Shown in pieces: positions 31,085 through 42,393 of a stretch of DNA of 64,000 nt. This DNA is from Meghimatium bilineatum (taxonomy: Eukaryota; Mollusca; Gastropoda; Stylommatophora; Philomycidae): assembly GCA_034231615.1 (NCBI GenBank), contig CM067298.1, forward strand, positions 37,454,127-37,518,126, given 5' to 3'. A model generated the notes under the pieces. It was not told the DNA's origin. It did not search any database and saw only the letters and a list, made by a program, of their open reading frames with translations. Every line of letters begins with the position of its first letter. The stretch's first letter is position 1. A program made the translations under genes and the position numbers.

Positions 31085-31784
31085 CAGCAGATAAGCGATG
31101 TAGATCTGTCATTGCTTGATCTATGTTGTCTTTTGTAACAAGAATCTGAAGAAATTAGAACCTTCATTCATTTAGTTGCAACACTTTTGATTCAATATCC
31201 CTTAAAATACCCCTTATAAACTGATTAAGACATGTTAATTGATCCACAAGAACCAAAATTAACCTTCTAATTCAATTGCTTCTTCATATGATCCATAATT
31301 TATTTTTCTTTCAATGTTTAACAACATTCTCGAGCTTGAAAAGTAATGAATGGGGCAGATTGAGTCAATGGGAAAAAAATTTCCCACTTTCTAAATTATT
31401 TACCTTTCTTGTGACTGAAAACTTGATGTTAGATTCATATAAAACATATAAATTGACATAACCATGTACCAAATAAAATGTTTTCAGAAAGAGGTGTTTT
31501 CAGTAAACAGTTTTTCCTGTTAGTCTAAACTTTAAAGATGTAAAAAAAGGATAATAAAATACTGATTATCTGATACAAGATGATGCATCTTTTTCCTGGA
31601 AAATCATTTAAGTGATGATACTGCTTATGGAAGCAGTTCATCATATTCTGTATTATTATAATTGAAATTAGTTGTAGATCCCACACTGCTGTGACTTTAG
31701 GTTGCAACAAATTAAGATAAGTACAGTCAAGTGTGACTTCACCACCACAAAAATAGTTTTCAGATTATTGATCTGTTGAAATTA
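31085..31784. other. No gene recognised
   Basis: AT-rich; no RT upstream of the LINE-a RNase H could be found. Confidence 0.4.
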
Positions 31785-32545
31785 TGTGTCCTTTCTCCCT
31801 TGTTATTCATTACATATATCGATTGTATATGTAAAATTGCCAACACTAATGAAGAAGATAACATAAAAAACCTTCTGTGCGAACTTCTTTTTGCATATTA
31901 TCAAGCAATAATATGAACTTTAACATGAAGATAAATACACACAAAAAAACTGAAGTAATGTTCATTGCAAATACATAAAGAAATACATAATTTTCATCGA
32001 TGATCAACACAGGTGAAAGAAATTCAACACAGATGCAATATAACATACCAGATCTTAGGACAGATTTTTCCCATTTTCAAAAACAAGCATGTGAATATAA
32101 ATACTAAAACTGCACTATATAAAATGATCATCATACCATCACTGTTCTACAAATATCAAATGTGGACACTAACAACAAAAGATAAAAGAAACTTGTTACA
32201 ACAGAAATGACCTGTTTATGCAAAATTCTTGGAGTAACAATAAAAGACAGAATTAGAAAACATCAAATGACTAACAAACATAATGCCAATCCTGGATTGC
32301 ACTAGAAGACAGCAGATTAAGTGGTTTTCACACACTTCTAAACTATCATCAGATAGTGCCCCCTTAAAAGCATTACTATACAGACATGATGGATACATAG
32401 CCAGGGGCAGACCATGCAAAAGATGTATTACAGAAATAAAAGAATCAATAATATATATGAGGCATAAAAAAAGGCCATCTTCAGAGAACTCTTCTACCCC
32501 TGGCTCTGCAAGGCATAATAGGCATATAAAGCGAAAATAAGACAT
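31785..32545 (+). mobile_element. LINE-c, RT palm to C-terminus
   Basis: Across frames, the plus strand reads CVLSPLLFITYIDCICKIAN, then LLCELLFAYYQAI (position of FADDxAI, aspartates lost), MKINTHKTEVMF, KNKHVNINTKTALYKMIIIP, FYKYQMWTLTTKDKRN, then RRQQIKWFSHTSKLSSDS, GRPCKRCITEIKES and SSENSSTPGSARHNR. This is the order of a complete RTE-like 3' half. Stops and the missing FADD show it is dead. Fragments of the same family occur at 5915, 13293 and 35876. Confidence 0.8.
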
Positions 32546-33427
32546 TGTTGTTACAAAATATGTCTTTGAATGGCTTAAAAATATGTAATGTTTGAAGAAG
32601 CAGTACTTTTATGTTTGTGAATAAAATACTTTATCTTTAAAATTACTCTACCAATCATTAATTGAAACTGTTGAGTATTTGATCTCTGTCATGTCATTTT
32701 TCCCCAGCAATTTTTCTTATGTCAGAGTGACTTTTCATTATAGACCCCCAGAAATATTAATTTCTTCTCTCTGAAGTGTGTAGTAGTCTTGCTTTTCTAA
32801 AACTGTTCAATAATCAACTAATAGGCATTATGTAACAATATTCTAATCCTTAATTTAAGACAGTAAGGAGTAGACAGTTAAAAGATGATCTCTCACCACT
32901 ACCTAATTCAGAAATAACCACCTGCTCATTGCTACTTTCTCACTATTGGTAAGTAACCTGTTAGAGGTCATTCCAGCACAGTGAATGAGCCTCATAGGAT
33001 GATAGATTTCTTCAGGAAAAGTTATCCTGTTTTAGATATGGGAATGAAACACACTTTGTGTACATGCCAAGCATCTTGTGAATTATACCGGTTGATATTT
33101 AAGCTTAATGTCTGAAAGTTTTTCACTCATTTTTAATTTAATAGTCTTGTTACTCACAAATTGTATTAACATGTTTAGAAGAAATACAACAATGATGGAT
33201 TGATGTTACTGTTCCTGATCTCAGGGCAGCTAATTGGTCTGGTACATTTTAATTTTAAATGTCATTTTCATATATCATTAGATTTTTTTCAACTCTGAAC
33301 TTTTATGCTGTCATTACAACTATATTTTGTTGTTCTAAACTCATTTTGTAACTTTAGTTGCACATCATATAATTATTTTAATTAACACTTAATGGCTTTC
33401 AATCCTTCATCCTTGATTCAACTTCAT
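32546..33427. other. No gene recognised
   Basis: AT-rich; only short open frames. Confidence 0.4.
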
Positions 33428-33586
33428 GCTTCTTCAGCATTCATTCTCAAACTCCCTCTGGATCTCTCTTGTAGCAGGACCATGGTTCTGTTAGATTTCC
33501 AGCAGGATATAGTTCAGAGAATGGAAATACGTTGTGTCGCCGTTTTATTTGCCCCAATGGCCTGACACATCTATCTTCGGCGGATA
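33428..33586 (-). repeat. SINE-A copy (minus)
   Basis: On the minus strand: CCGCCGAAGATAGATGTGTC head, AAATAAAACGGCGACACAAC, the CTGGAAATCTAACAGAACC arm, and the GAATGAATGCTGAAGAAGC tail. Full length. Its head agrees with the copy at 1104. Confidence 0.85.
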
Positions 33587-33589
33587 ATA

Positions 33590-34300
33590 TGTCAATATTT
33601 CCTTGTCAGTAAATGTACAAGCTGTAACAGTACACCTTCAAATGGCATGTACAAACTTTTGCATTTTGTTATATGAACTCAAGTGCCATTTCAGATTTTC
33701 ATAGCTAGCTATTAGAATATATAATTAAGTGTAAAAATATGTTTGTTGCCTTTCTATTAATTTTTTTTCAATTCGTTTACATCAATCATGCTCAGAGAGT
33801 AGCGTGTACCTATTTATCATATTTGTGACCATATAATACAGTGGCGGAAAATAATTTGTGTTGTGTAATTTAAAAAAATTATTTCTGAGATATATTTTCA
33901 GCAACCTTTTCCTTCTGTATGAAATCATATTGTCATAAATAACATAATTTTGTGTAGTTAATTTAGCAATTTTATATTTTATTGTTACATATTTGAAATG
34001 TTTCAGCTTTCACTTTAAGCTCATTAGTTTCTTGCATTTTCTAATGTGGTCTTTCTTTTGGATAACAATGCTTTTTTCACAATTCAGATTCTGCAAGTTT
34101 TAGGGATTGATAGGCTACATACAGTTATCACCATATTTTGCATGATTATTGTGGATAATAGAGATGTAAACTTAGGTAATTCTTCTATCACATAAAAAAA
34201 TTTAAAACATCCTATTCAGGATGTAGCCAGCCATCAACCAAGCATTTTTATTGCTGTATTAATTTTGTAGGCAATATAAATATTTTCAGTATTTTGCCAT
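33590..34300. other. No gene recognised
   Basis: Anonymous AT-rich sequence. Confidence 0.4.
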
Positions 34301-34304
34301 TGCT

Positions 34305-34384
34305 TTCTGAATGGTCCAGATGCATAATTTCCTGCAACTGGATTTGAACACAGTACCTTGGCCATCACAGACATGTTTTTTAAC
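34305..34384 (-). repeat. tRNA-like SINE head fragment (minus)
   Basis: The complement of GGATTTGAACACAGTACC at about 34341-34358 gives a B-box-like GTGTTCAAATCC. A weaker A-box-like region follows the expected distance away. Probably the head of a tRNA-type SINE, broken by or abutting the LINE-a 3' end. Confidence 0.4.
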
Positions 34385-34683
34385 TCGCACCTACAGAGTT
34401 GGACACATAAATGAGAGGCTATTAGAAAAGGTTTATCACCACAAATCCAGACAAGAACCTCATACACAGATAAATGTCCATATGGATCCAAACCTTTGAA
34501 CATACATTTCAGGAATTCCCAAGATGTTTAAAGTGAGTCTGACCAGAGGATACAGAGCTGAGGTAAAAGCTATAGGGTAGCAACTCAGCATGGAGAAGAC
34601 AGTGGACTTCATTCTGGTGTCAGGATTGACAATCTAGTATGATCACATAAATTTAACGCAGAAGAATAAGTGTCTATTTCAAT
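34385..34683 (+). mobile_element. LINE-a 3' end (plus)
   Basis: The plus strand has pieces of the LINE-a C-terminus in mixed frames: RVGHINERL (for RTGHNRL), a CPHGS-like spot, then SLTRGYRAEVKAIG in an alternative frame, and MEKTVDFILVSGLTI. The coding end is followed by CACATAAATTTAACGCAGAAGAATAAG, again the GAA-type tail shared with SINE-A/B. Confidence 0.65.
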
Positions 34684-34689
34684 TATTTT

Positions 34690-35875
34690 GTTTTATCCTT
34701 GTCTGTGTTTAAATATCATTATAATGTATAATTTCTTAATACACCAAAAACAAAAATAATACATACAACTTGAACGTGTCTTGACAATAAGGTAATGAAT
34801 TGCTTTGTCTGTTATTACAAGAAAACTGACTTAAGGAATGCTACTTGTATTCTTTAATAATGAGGCAGTGTTTTTACAACCTGGAGTTCAGGTCTTGTCA
34901 AAATTATTTTTATCTTTCCTTATCCTTTGTTAAAAATGTGTGTTGTTGTGTTCAATACCAAAGATGGATGCTACATGTAAATAAATGTAGGATGACTTTT
35001 ACATAGATCTATGGACCAGACTTTCAACTTCTCGATCTTTGTCATGTATGGACTAACTATTCTCAGGTAATAAATTGAAATATAGGAATGAAATACCTGA
35101 AATGAATATCCAAAATTGTTTAATTGCAGAATTGTTATCACAACCTGATGTAATATATAAATAATAACTATAAAGAATACTTTACACATCTTTCAGAAAT
35201 ATTTTTGTCAAAATATTTCTTTATCAAATTCTTCATGGTGGCCCTTTCCTGCATCTTGTCTCCCACTAATCTTTCAAGGACTGGCAGCTGATGTCACAAT
35301 GAATTTTTCACATATAAGTTTCAATATAATAAAGTTTATGAAACTTCTCATATTTATATTTTTTATCTGACCATTGTCTGTTTAACCTCATGATTATTTT
35401 TGTTATGAATATTTAAGATATACATGCAATGACTCTGCTGTGAAATTAGTCTCTGGTTGCTGACAGAAAGAATGACTGATACCAACTACACATGATCATA
35501 GACAATGTATATGCATTGAATGTCAGCCATTTTTATACTGGATGATTAAACAGTTGTGGCTAAAATGTTGATATTTATGTGGGACAGCAGATGGTACTGA
35601 AGTACTTTATATGTTTGACAATCAATAATATCAATCAAGCAGAAATTGCTATAAACTCTAGTCATGAGGATGGAAATCTCAGTAAATAAACAAACCTAAA
35701 GTCTTGCAGTCACCTTAGAATGGTAAAAAACATATGAAATAAAACATAATTTAATCTTCCAAGGATAGTTACAGTAAAGAAAGTAACAATATTACATGGA
35801 TATGTTTTACATTGAAAAACATTTAATAAGTAAATGATAATATATATAATTAATATAAATGATATTTAAAAAAAG
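34690..35875. other. No gene recognised
   Basis: Long AT-rich stretch; no repeats with partners in this window were found. Confidence 0.4.
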
Positions 35876-36018
35876 ACAGATTTTATCTATATTGCTATCT
35901 ATACGCTGTGGCCCTTGTTTGCCTTACGTTGTCAGGGGTGAAAGAATTCTCTGGAGATGGCCTTTTTGTGTGCTGTTTGTGAACTTGTTCCTGTGGCTTC
36001 TTTGATTTAATGTTGTGT
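35876..36018 (-). mobile_element. LINE-c 3' end (minus), SINE-B at its border
   Basis: The minus strand gives IKEATGTSSQTAHKKAISRE and FFHP, as in the C-terminus of LINE-c, then a TATAGATAGCAATATAGATA remnant of the GATA tail. Its upstream part is cut where SINE-B inserted (TSD at 36009-36019). Confidence 0.7.
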
Positions 36019-36314
36019 TCGCCCATGTGTTGCCAGGGCCAGAAAGGGGAGCAAAGAATAGCAACACTGTTTACCTTCCATGCATGTCATAAAAGGCAAC
36101 TAAGGAGGTTATGGGATGGAGTTGGCTGTCCCATCGCATATAGGGTCAGTGACCCAAAGCCATGCTGAAGTCGGATGTGTCAGGCCGAAAGGCGCAGATA
36201 TCGCAGCAATGCTGTAAACCATGATACAACGCATTCCATTCTCCGGACTATATCCTGCTAATCTGCAGGAGTTTGAGAACGAACGCAGAAGAAGAAGAAG
36301 AAGAATGTTGTGTT
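36009..36314 (+). repeat. SINE-B, full-length copy with 11-bp TSD
   Basis: The reference copy. Identical 11-mers AATGTTGTGTT flank it at 36009-36019 and 36304-36314, leaving a body of 284 bp. It runs from GCCCATGTGTTGCCAGGGCC through GTTTACCTTCCATGCATGTC, a hairpin-forming ATGGGATGGAG...CTGTCCCAT, GTCGGATGTGTCAGGCCG, CGCAGATATCGCAGCAATG and GGACTATATCCTGCTAATCTG, to a (GAA)n tail. Its last 150 bp are related to SINE-A. I see no convincing tRNA A/B boxes in the head. Confidence 0.9.
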
Positions 36315-36639
36315 ATTGTGTTAATGTTGACATATTTAATGTTGTCTAAATTACTCTCTTCAGAAAAATATATGCAAAACAGCAAAATTTATATTGTACA
36401 ATCATTTACTTATTAGCAGTTTTCAAAGCAGCAAATGCCTACATATCCATATAATATTGTTATCTTCTTATTTGTTTTAGTGCAGTCTACACCTGCTTCT
36501 CTGATATTCTGGTTTTTATATGACAGTGCAGAAATCAGGGTAGTTGCATAAATACAGGGATATAGATATTTGACAATCAGAGCTATTATCATGCTGTTCT
36601 CTTATAAACTAGATTGGAGTGAAATAGGATCTATATATG
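36315..36639. other. No gene recognised
   Basis: AT-rich spacer. Confidence 0.35.
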
Positions 36640-36703
36640 ACTGCAGATTTTATTCTTATGACAAGTTTGATAATCTAGCATGACCAATTACCTGAACACA
36701 GAA
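36640..36703 (+). mobile_element. LINE-a 3' tip
   Basis: CAAGTTTGATAATCTAGCATG then ACACAGAAGAA resembles the last 60 bp of the LINE-a at 34385-34683. Too short for coding evidence. Confidence 0.4.
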
Positions 36704-36789
36704 GAAATCTGGTTGCTTCATTAATCATATTGTTTTAAGTTGTGATATAATTGACCACAAAATTCAGAAAACAGCTGGATCATTTATAT

Positions 36790-36965
36790 GTTTCTCTCAG
36801 GTGTGACATTTTTTCCGAAAGCAGTATTCATTATGGATCTTCTGAGCCCCTCTCAAGATTCTGGGCAAGTTGACCTGCTGCAGCCAGATTATGTCTAAAC
36901 AAACTGAGATGTCTCTTATCCATCATTGTCTTGGACTGCTCTTATCACTGCTACCATATTATATG
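36790..36965 (-). mobile_element. RTE-like LINE C-terminal fragment (minus)
   Basis: The minus strand shows DKRHLSLFRHNLAAAGQLAQ and NLERGSEDP, parallel to the terminal LNMSLATAGQLIQNHSVQRI of the fragment at 52370. Only this stretch is recognisable. Confidence 0.5.
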
Positions 36966-37215
36966 TTTACAAAGTACATATATTTCTACTGAGGCAAAGT
37001 CAAGAGTCGAAACAAAATGCTATAATTGTTTATCTGAGATACACAGTTTGTTTTTCTGACTTTTAAATAACCTATATAGAAATGAAAATATCTCTAAATT
37101 GTATATTTCTCATATTTAAATATCATGGGTGCACATTGACATAATGTTTTCTGGTATTTTAATATAGTTTGTTTGGATCCCATGAATTTTGATAAATAGA
37201 ACCCTTATATACTTA

Positions 37216-37410
37216 TGTGCAATCAGGAAGTTTTTTCGTAGCTTTATTTCATACCCAGAAGACTTCAAGGTACAGTGTTGTACAATCGAGAAGTTTCTCT
37301 GTAGCTTTATTTCATACCTAGAAGACTCTAATATACAGTGTTGTACAATCGAAAAGTTTCTCCATAGTTTTATTTCATACCTAGAAGACTTCAAGGTACA
37401 GTATTGTGCA
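37216..37410. repeat. 63-bp tandem repeat, three units
   Basis: The word GCTTTATTTCATACC or its variants begins at 37241, 37304 and 37367, a period of exactly 63 bp. Each unit holds AGAAGACT, TACAGTGTTGTACAATCGA and AAGTTTCTC. Because 63 is a multiple of three, ORFs run through on both strands (plus 37189-37419; minus 37116-37439) and give a 21-residue repeat (e.g. SFISYLEDFKVQCCTIEKFL). No known protein is suggested. A single unit is found at 29089. Confidence 0.85.
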
Positions 37411-37594
37411 ATGTATTGAGAATAAGCCTCCTTACTCAAGTGTTATATGGCTTCCATAAGAGGAAAGTTTCACTAAATAGGCAAGTCATCTTCTCGGGAT
37501 TTGCTTTTGCATTTTTGTTGGTCTGGTTGACCACTGGCCAGACCTTCCAAATATGGTTTTAATATAATCTAGTTTATTTATTCCATGAAACAGC

Positions 37595-37812
37595 AATTAA
37601 ACTATTTGCCGTATGTTCAAAAGCCATGGATTCGATACAGGATTCTGACATCTTGTTTACCAGTGTATTTTTTCAGAGATCCTTGAAGATTATTGCTTGA
37701 TGCTATGGTGTGTGGTTAATGTTATAAGTGGTGCTCTCTACAGGCAGTGTGCCTTCGAGTACATATGGTAAAACTAGAGTACAATGAAGTCTGAATCTTT
37801 GAGTCCTAGATT
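37595..37812 (+). repeat. tRNA-derived SINE-H, copy 2
   Basis: B-box-like GGATTCGATACAGG, then AGAGATCCTTGAAGATTATT, ATAAGTGGTGCTCTCTACAGG, GAGTACATATGG and GAGTACAATGAAGTCTGAATC. Matches the copy at 21350 in order. The A box is degraded. Confidence 0.65.
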
Positions 37813-37814
37813 AT

Positions 37815-38517
37815 TTATCAGAAATCAGACGTTTAAATTATTAAAATAAATGTCCTATTGACATACTATCATCTTGTATGAGACTTTCAGATATATACTG
37901 TTTTCTGGGTTATAACAGTGTTACTCACTGAGGTCATAAATAGATGAAAATTAAACAAAATTAAATTGTTTACATTTTGTTATCAGAACACCTTCATAGT
38001 ATGAAAAACTGTCCTGTTTTCTCCTTTTGTGTTTGTTATGGTAATTCTACTTATAACATATTTTTCTTGATTAATCGCACTTATTGATGAATGACTAAAA
38101 AATTGAAATAATTTATCTTTCTTGTTGTTGAATACCTGTTATAAATGTTATAAGATTGATCTAGTTATTTACCCTATACCATTCTGCTTATTGTGTTGTA
38201 GACATTTAATCAACATGTCTCATTTCAAGAATTGTGTTTAATGTTACATTATTCATTATTTTGTATGTGAAAATGTGCGTGGATTTGATATCACATTTCT
38301 TTAAAATAGTTCATGATTTCATGACTTAACATTTTACAAGTCGTTTGTAAAATTATTGGAATGGGCATCACTACATAGCCTAGCTCGAAAGTACTGCGGC
38401 CAGAGCAGTGCACAATAATACTGGTAAATGATTCTAAATTTTCCTTCTAAAGTAGACATTCAGGAATATTATCTGGATGTGAATCCAGGTACATTTAGTA
38501 ATTTAATTAAGTAGTTT
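37815..38517. other. No gene recognised
   Basis: AT-rich spacer. Confidence 0.4.
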
Positions 38518-38692
38518 AAGAATGGAATGCATTGTGCCATGGTTTACAGCTTAGCTGTAATATCTGCACATTTTTATTTTGGTCTGATACATCTGACTTA
38601 TTGGTCACTTCGACCCTCTATGGGATGAGATAGCCAACTACACCCCAAAGCTTTCTTTGTCACCTACTACAACATGCATGGTAAGTAATAAA
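38518..38692 (-). repeat. SINE-B copy (minus), missing the 3' end
   Basis: On the minus strand: ATGCATGTTGTAGTAGGTGA, TTGGCTATCTCATCCCATAG, AAGTCAGATGTATCAGACC, GCAGATATTACAGCTAAGC and TGCATTCCATTC. The last 50 bp and the tail are lost. Confidence 0.7.
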
Positions 38693-38699
38693 TGGCTAC

Positions 38700-39295
38700 A
38701 CTTGTGTGCCTATGTCACCCATTCTTTGTCTGTCATATTCCCAAAAGCCACCTTCACCATTGAAGAAAGTTTCACATGTGTGCCCCATAATGTCATAATC
38801 TACAAAGATTATGTCATAAGTTTCACCATGACATACATAGGTAAGACTGGAAGGGGACTTGCAGGACAGATTCAGTGAATATCTGTACAGCATACAGAAA
38901 ATGGTACTCCTGTTTCTGACTACTTAAATGGCATGGGTCATTGTGGTGCCCATAATATTGATGTAACTGCCATTAGTCGTGCATCTCAGATAATTATCAG
39001 ACCTGTCACATGCTTGAGAACCTATATATATATAATATTATATATTTGGCATGATTGAAACTTTTGGAATCAATGCTCGTTAGTTGTATGAATGATATCT
39101 TGTTGTTCCGTCATTTCTCTGTTAAGTTGTTTCATCTCTGACCTTCTAGTTTTAACTCTTCTGGGTTATATCTATATTTAACTCTGCCTTGTAATTGTCA
39201 ATAGTGCTTTTCTTACTCATAATTTATTTTTCGTGAATATGTTCTTGATAAAGGCCTTTTTGTAGAAATGTTGTGTGTGTTATGTGTTTTTCCAG
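38700..39295 (+). mobile_element. Penelope-like element, GIY-YIG end (copy 1)
   Basis: The plus strand reads TFTIEESFTCVPHNVIIYKD, then MTYIGKTGRGLAGQIQ, HTENGTPVSDYLNGMGHCGA and HNIDVTAISRASQ. This is the C-terminal GIY-YIG endonuclease of Penelope retroelements (FTCxxxxVIYxIxCxxCxxxYIGETGRxLxxRFxEH...PVSxHF). Here the CxxC pair is lost. Downstream at about 39242-39280 lies the TTCTTGATAAAGGCCTTTTTG and GAAATGTTGTGTG tail. Stops interrupt it. Confidence 0.75.
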
Positions 39296-39299
39296 GGAT

Positions 39300-40571
39300 T
39301 AGCACAACTCCATTACTGTGTTCCAAATTTCTCTTAGGGTGGTCCAACAATCTACCTGTATTTGTTGCGAGTTAAATATTCTCACTAAGCTTGTATTCAA
39401 TTTCATTTTTTATAATTCAGTTTCAGCTATATTTGATATCATTTCTGTTCATTTTAAATCTATTATGGATGCACATATGTTTGTGGTTCTAAAATGTGAT
39501 AAATAATATAGTAAAATCAACAACTGATTTGTTTTTTTCTGAAATTTGCTGATGTCTTCATCTATTCTTTGAAGAGTATATAATGACTAAAAACTATAAT
39601 GTTTTTGTGCTTCAAATGTCATAAACCTTTTGTGGATTTTGGGCACAAAAATATGTTTAGTTTTGTGAGGTGTTTGTGTATGCAGACAATGCTATTATTT
39701 TAAATTTAGTGGTAAGTGAAAATAAAAATGTGTTTCTTCTGTTATGTTTTTTTCTCCACTTATATCGCATTTTATGTATAATTATTGGCAGTACTATTAT
39801 GTTTAACACATGTAAATCAGTGGAACATTGGTTACTGAAAGTTTTCTTTTATGGTTCATGTTCTAGGAAGAATATTTGATAATTTGTTTCAAAATTTAGT
39901 GGTTAATGGTATGTAACATTTTATGTTTATAAAAAGACCACCAAAAATTATGACATAACCACTGAAAAGTATTTAAAAAAAATTTAATTATACATAAAAC
40001 TAATGAAACTTTCCTGATATGGATATCAATAAATATAACAGTTTGGTTACTTACATGTGCATAGAATCAGTTTAAATAAAGTGAAACTTGTATTGATTTA
40101 ATAAAGTTATTTTTGTTAACATTTACTTGATCCTACTTTAAAAAAAAAATTATCAGATACATGTTTAACCATTATGAACAGAAAGAGAACTCATTGCCAA
40201 ATATTTTCGTATATAATACATGTTTTAAGAAGTATAATTAAATGATTTATAATAAAGTTATTGACATCAGTCATAAATAAATTTTATGCTGAAATACAGT
40301 CTCGTATAATCGTGACTTTTCTCTCCAGTCCACTAAGTGTTATTATATATTTTATTGTCATAATATAGTATTAGAATGTATAAAAGACAGGCAAATGGCA
40401 AATGCTTTGTATTTAGTATTTACAACAGTTTCTTATCACAATGTGTTTTGTGTAAATAAAAATATAAGAAACAAAATAAACTTAAATATAGATACAACAG
40501 TAATAATCTTCCAAAATAATCATTTTTATTATCATATCTGTGACCTATTTCATCTTCAATGCAACTGCAGA
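39300..40571. other. No gene recognised
   Basis: Very AT-rich. Short ORFs only; one (39670-39879) has a FVYADNAIILN word that looks RT-like but has no supporting context. Confidence 0.4.
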
Positions 40572-40718
40572 ATTTAGATGTATTGGGTCATTGCCACAAG
40601 TAAAATTGCAACACAATGCATTTCTGTTCAAGAACTATTTTCTGCTGAAAATCTAGTAGGATCATTGTCTTGCTACAATAGAGATTCAGTGGGAATGTAA
40701 GAACAAACAGTAAACAAA
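40572..40718 (+). repeat. SINE-A copy, diverged
   Basis: GATGTATTGGGTCATTG head, AAGTAAAATTGCAACACAATG, CTGCTGAAAATCTAGTAGG, and a TGTAAGAACAAACAGTAAAC end instead of the GAACGCAGAAGAAG tail. Older than the full-length copies. Confidence 0.65.
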
Positions 40719-40719
40719 A

Positions 40720-41628
40720 AATCTTCAATGCAGTGTTGACAAAGATGAAGGTTGTCATGTATTTTATTTACTTTTAGATTGCGTGAGTTTAAAAAAAATA
40801 AATTTGTTGTTACATTTTACAGAAATATATTACCATTCCCATTGTTACCTTATTAGCTGTTGGACATTTATGATTTCTGCTTCAGAATTTAAGCTTCAAG
40901 ATGTCAATGTTATGCATCTGCATATAACATTCTATTCAGTTATTTCTAACAGAGATTTGGGAAGGTTATACAAAAGTATTTATATCACATATGTATCATG
41001 ATTTAGTTCAAATGTTTATTGCAGTAATGTTTAGATCAGATGTAGTTTGGTTACCATGTTTAGCGCATACATATGAACACATACTGGTTGTAAAGATTTG
41101 TTCCACTTATCTTTATAGTATTATCAACCATGAAGACTGAACGGGATCTATCCTTTTAAACATTTTGAATTAAAAGTGCATTCATGAACTAGATTGTTTG
41201 GAAATAAGACAAATATGACAACCAAATCTAGGATTAATGTATACAGCATCTGTGTACTTGTTGGCTCAGTGGTAGAGTGGTTTGTGGGTCCATTTAAAAA
41301 ATACAGCTTGGCTGATCTTGCTCATTGTTCATAGTTGATCTCCACATTGTAATGGTGGTCTGATCTGATGTATTAGTGGCATATAAAAATTCAACAATAA
41401 TTGAATAACAATGTCCTTTAGAGGATATGCTTCAATTAATTATTTGTATATATGTGTATGCTACTTTATTATCGTATGAATCAAACGGTTGGAGAATAAA
41501 AGGATGTTTCCAAACTGTCTACACTATATCCCTTGTATATTCTAGCCAAGAACAATTTCTAACCATAATTTGGCACATTTCATAAAATTATCAATGATAG
41601 AAAAGAATAGCATACTTTTATTGCTAAC
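40720..41628. other. No gene; isolated tRNA-like A box
   Basis: At about 41266-41285 TTGGCTCAGTGGTAGAGTGG is a near-perfect tRNA D-arm/A-box sequence, but no B box follows within 80 bp. Probably a SINE head remnant. Confidence 0.4.
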
Positions 41629-41629
41629 C

Positions 41630-41790
41630 TAGAGTGCACTGTGTCAAAGTTTACAATTTAGCTGCAATATCTTCATCTTCAATATTGACATTTTGGCTCA
41701 CTTTGACCTTCCACAAAATTGGTTAGCCAACTCCAAAGTACAAATCTCCATAGTAATCTCTTACAAAATGCATGGCAGATTACAAGTTCA
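41630..41790 (-). repeat. SINE-B copy (minus), 3' part lost
   Basis: On the minus strand: CTGCCATGCATTTTGTAAGA, GATTACTATGGAGATTTG, GGTTAGCCAACC-like block, AAGTGAGCCAAAATG and AGATATTGCAGCTAAATTG. Confidence 0.55.
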
Positions 41791-42007
41791 CTATCTTTTT
41801 ATGTCACTACTCTTGTGGGCATCTGTGTCTATGTTGATGGTGTCACAAAAGTCAAACATGTTTAACTATGCTTAGCATCGAGGTTGATGGCCAAGATGTA
41901 GTATGGAGCCAGTTCTTCTGTATGGCTGGCCTACTAGTGATATGGTTACAGATGTCCACTATTCAGTGGAAGTGGTAAAAAATACCAAACATTTGATTAC
42001 CACCACC

Positions 42008-42150
42008 AAAGTTGGATGTGTTGGACCATTGGTGCAAATAAAACTGCAATACAACACATTTCCATTATCTGGGCTACATCCTACTTATAGTTGGATCATT
42101 GTTTTACTACAAGTGAAATGCGGTGGGAGTTTAACAATAACAGTAAACAT
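42008..42150 (+). repeat. SINE-A copy (plus), diverged
   Basis: Head CACCACCAAAGTTGGATGTG at about 42001-42020, then GTTGGACCATTGGTGCAAAT, AATACAACACATTTCC, GGGCTACATCCTACTTATAG, and a degraded tail. The 94-codon ORF through it is spurious. Confidence 0.75.
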
Positions 42151-42372
42151 TTTTTATCTTATTACACCAATGTGTGATGGAATGTAATGTTTACTGAATA
42201 CTATCAACTATTTCTTGTCTGTTTGGCCCCAGACTGAGAAATAATATATGAATGAAATTTTAAAGCATAATAATAAGAAATAACTTCTCTTTAAGTTATG
42301 TTTTATGTTCTTTTAATTCTTTGTGTTATTTTTTTGCTCTATAAAGAGTGGAGTACCGGTATATCACAGTAT

Positions 42373-42393
42373 CACCTATATTAGATATAGGTG
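42373..42393. repeat. Perfect palindrome with 3-base loop
   Basis: CACCTATAT and ATATAGGTG pair perfectly around TAG. It lies in a more GC-balanced segment (42340-42700) of unknown origin just upstream of the RTE-like copy. Confidence 0.6.

Noticed and set aside
37216-37410. CRISPR-like repeat array
   Set aside because: Three adjacent 63-bp units without spacers, in eukaryotic DNA, with no cas-like genes; a tandem repeat.
39670-39879. RT catalytic box (FVYADNAIILN)
   Set aside because: One aspartate is missing and there is no neighbouring RT motif within several hundred bases; likely chance.
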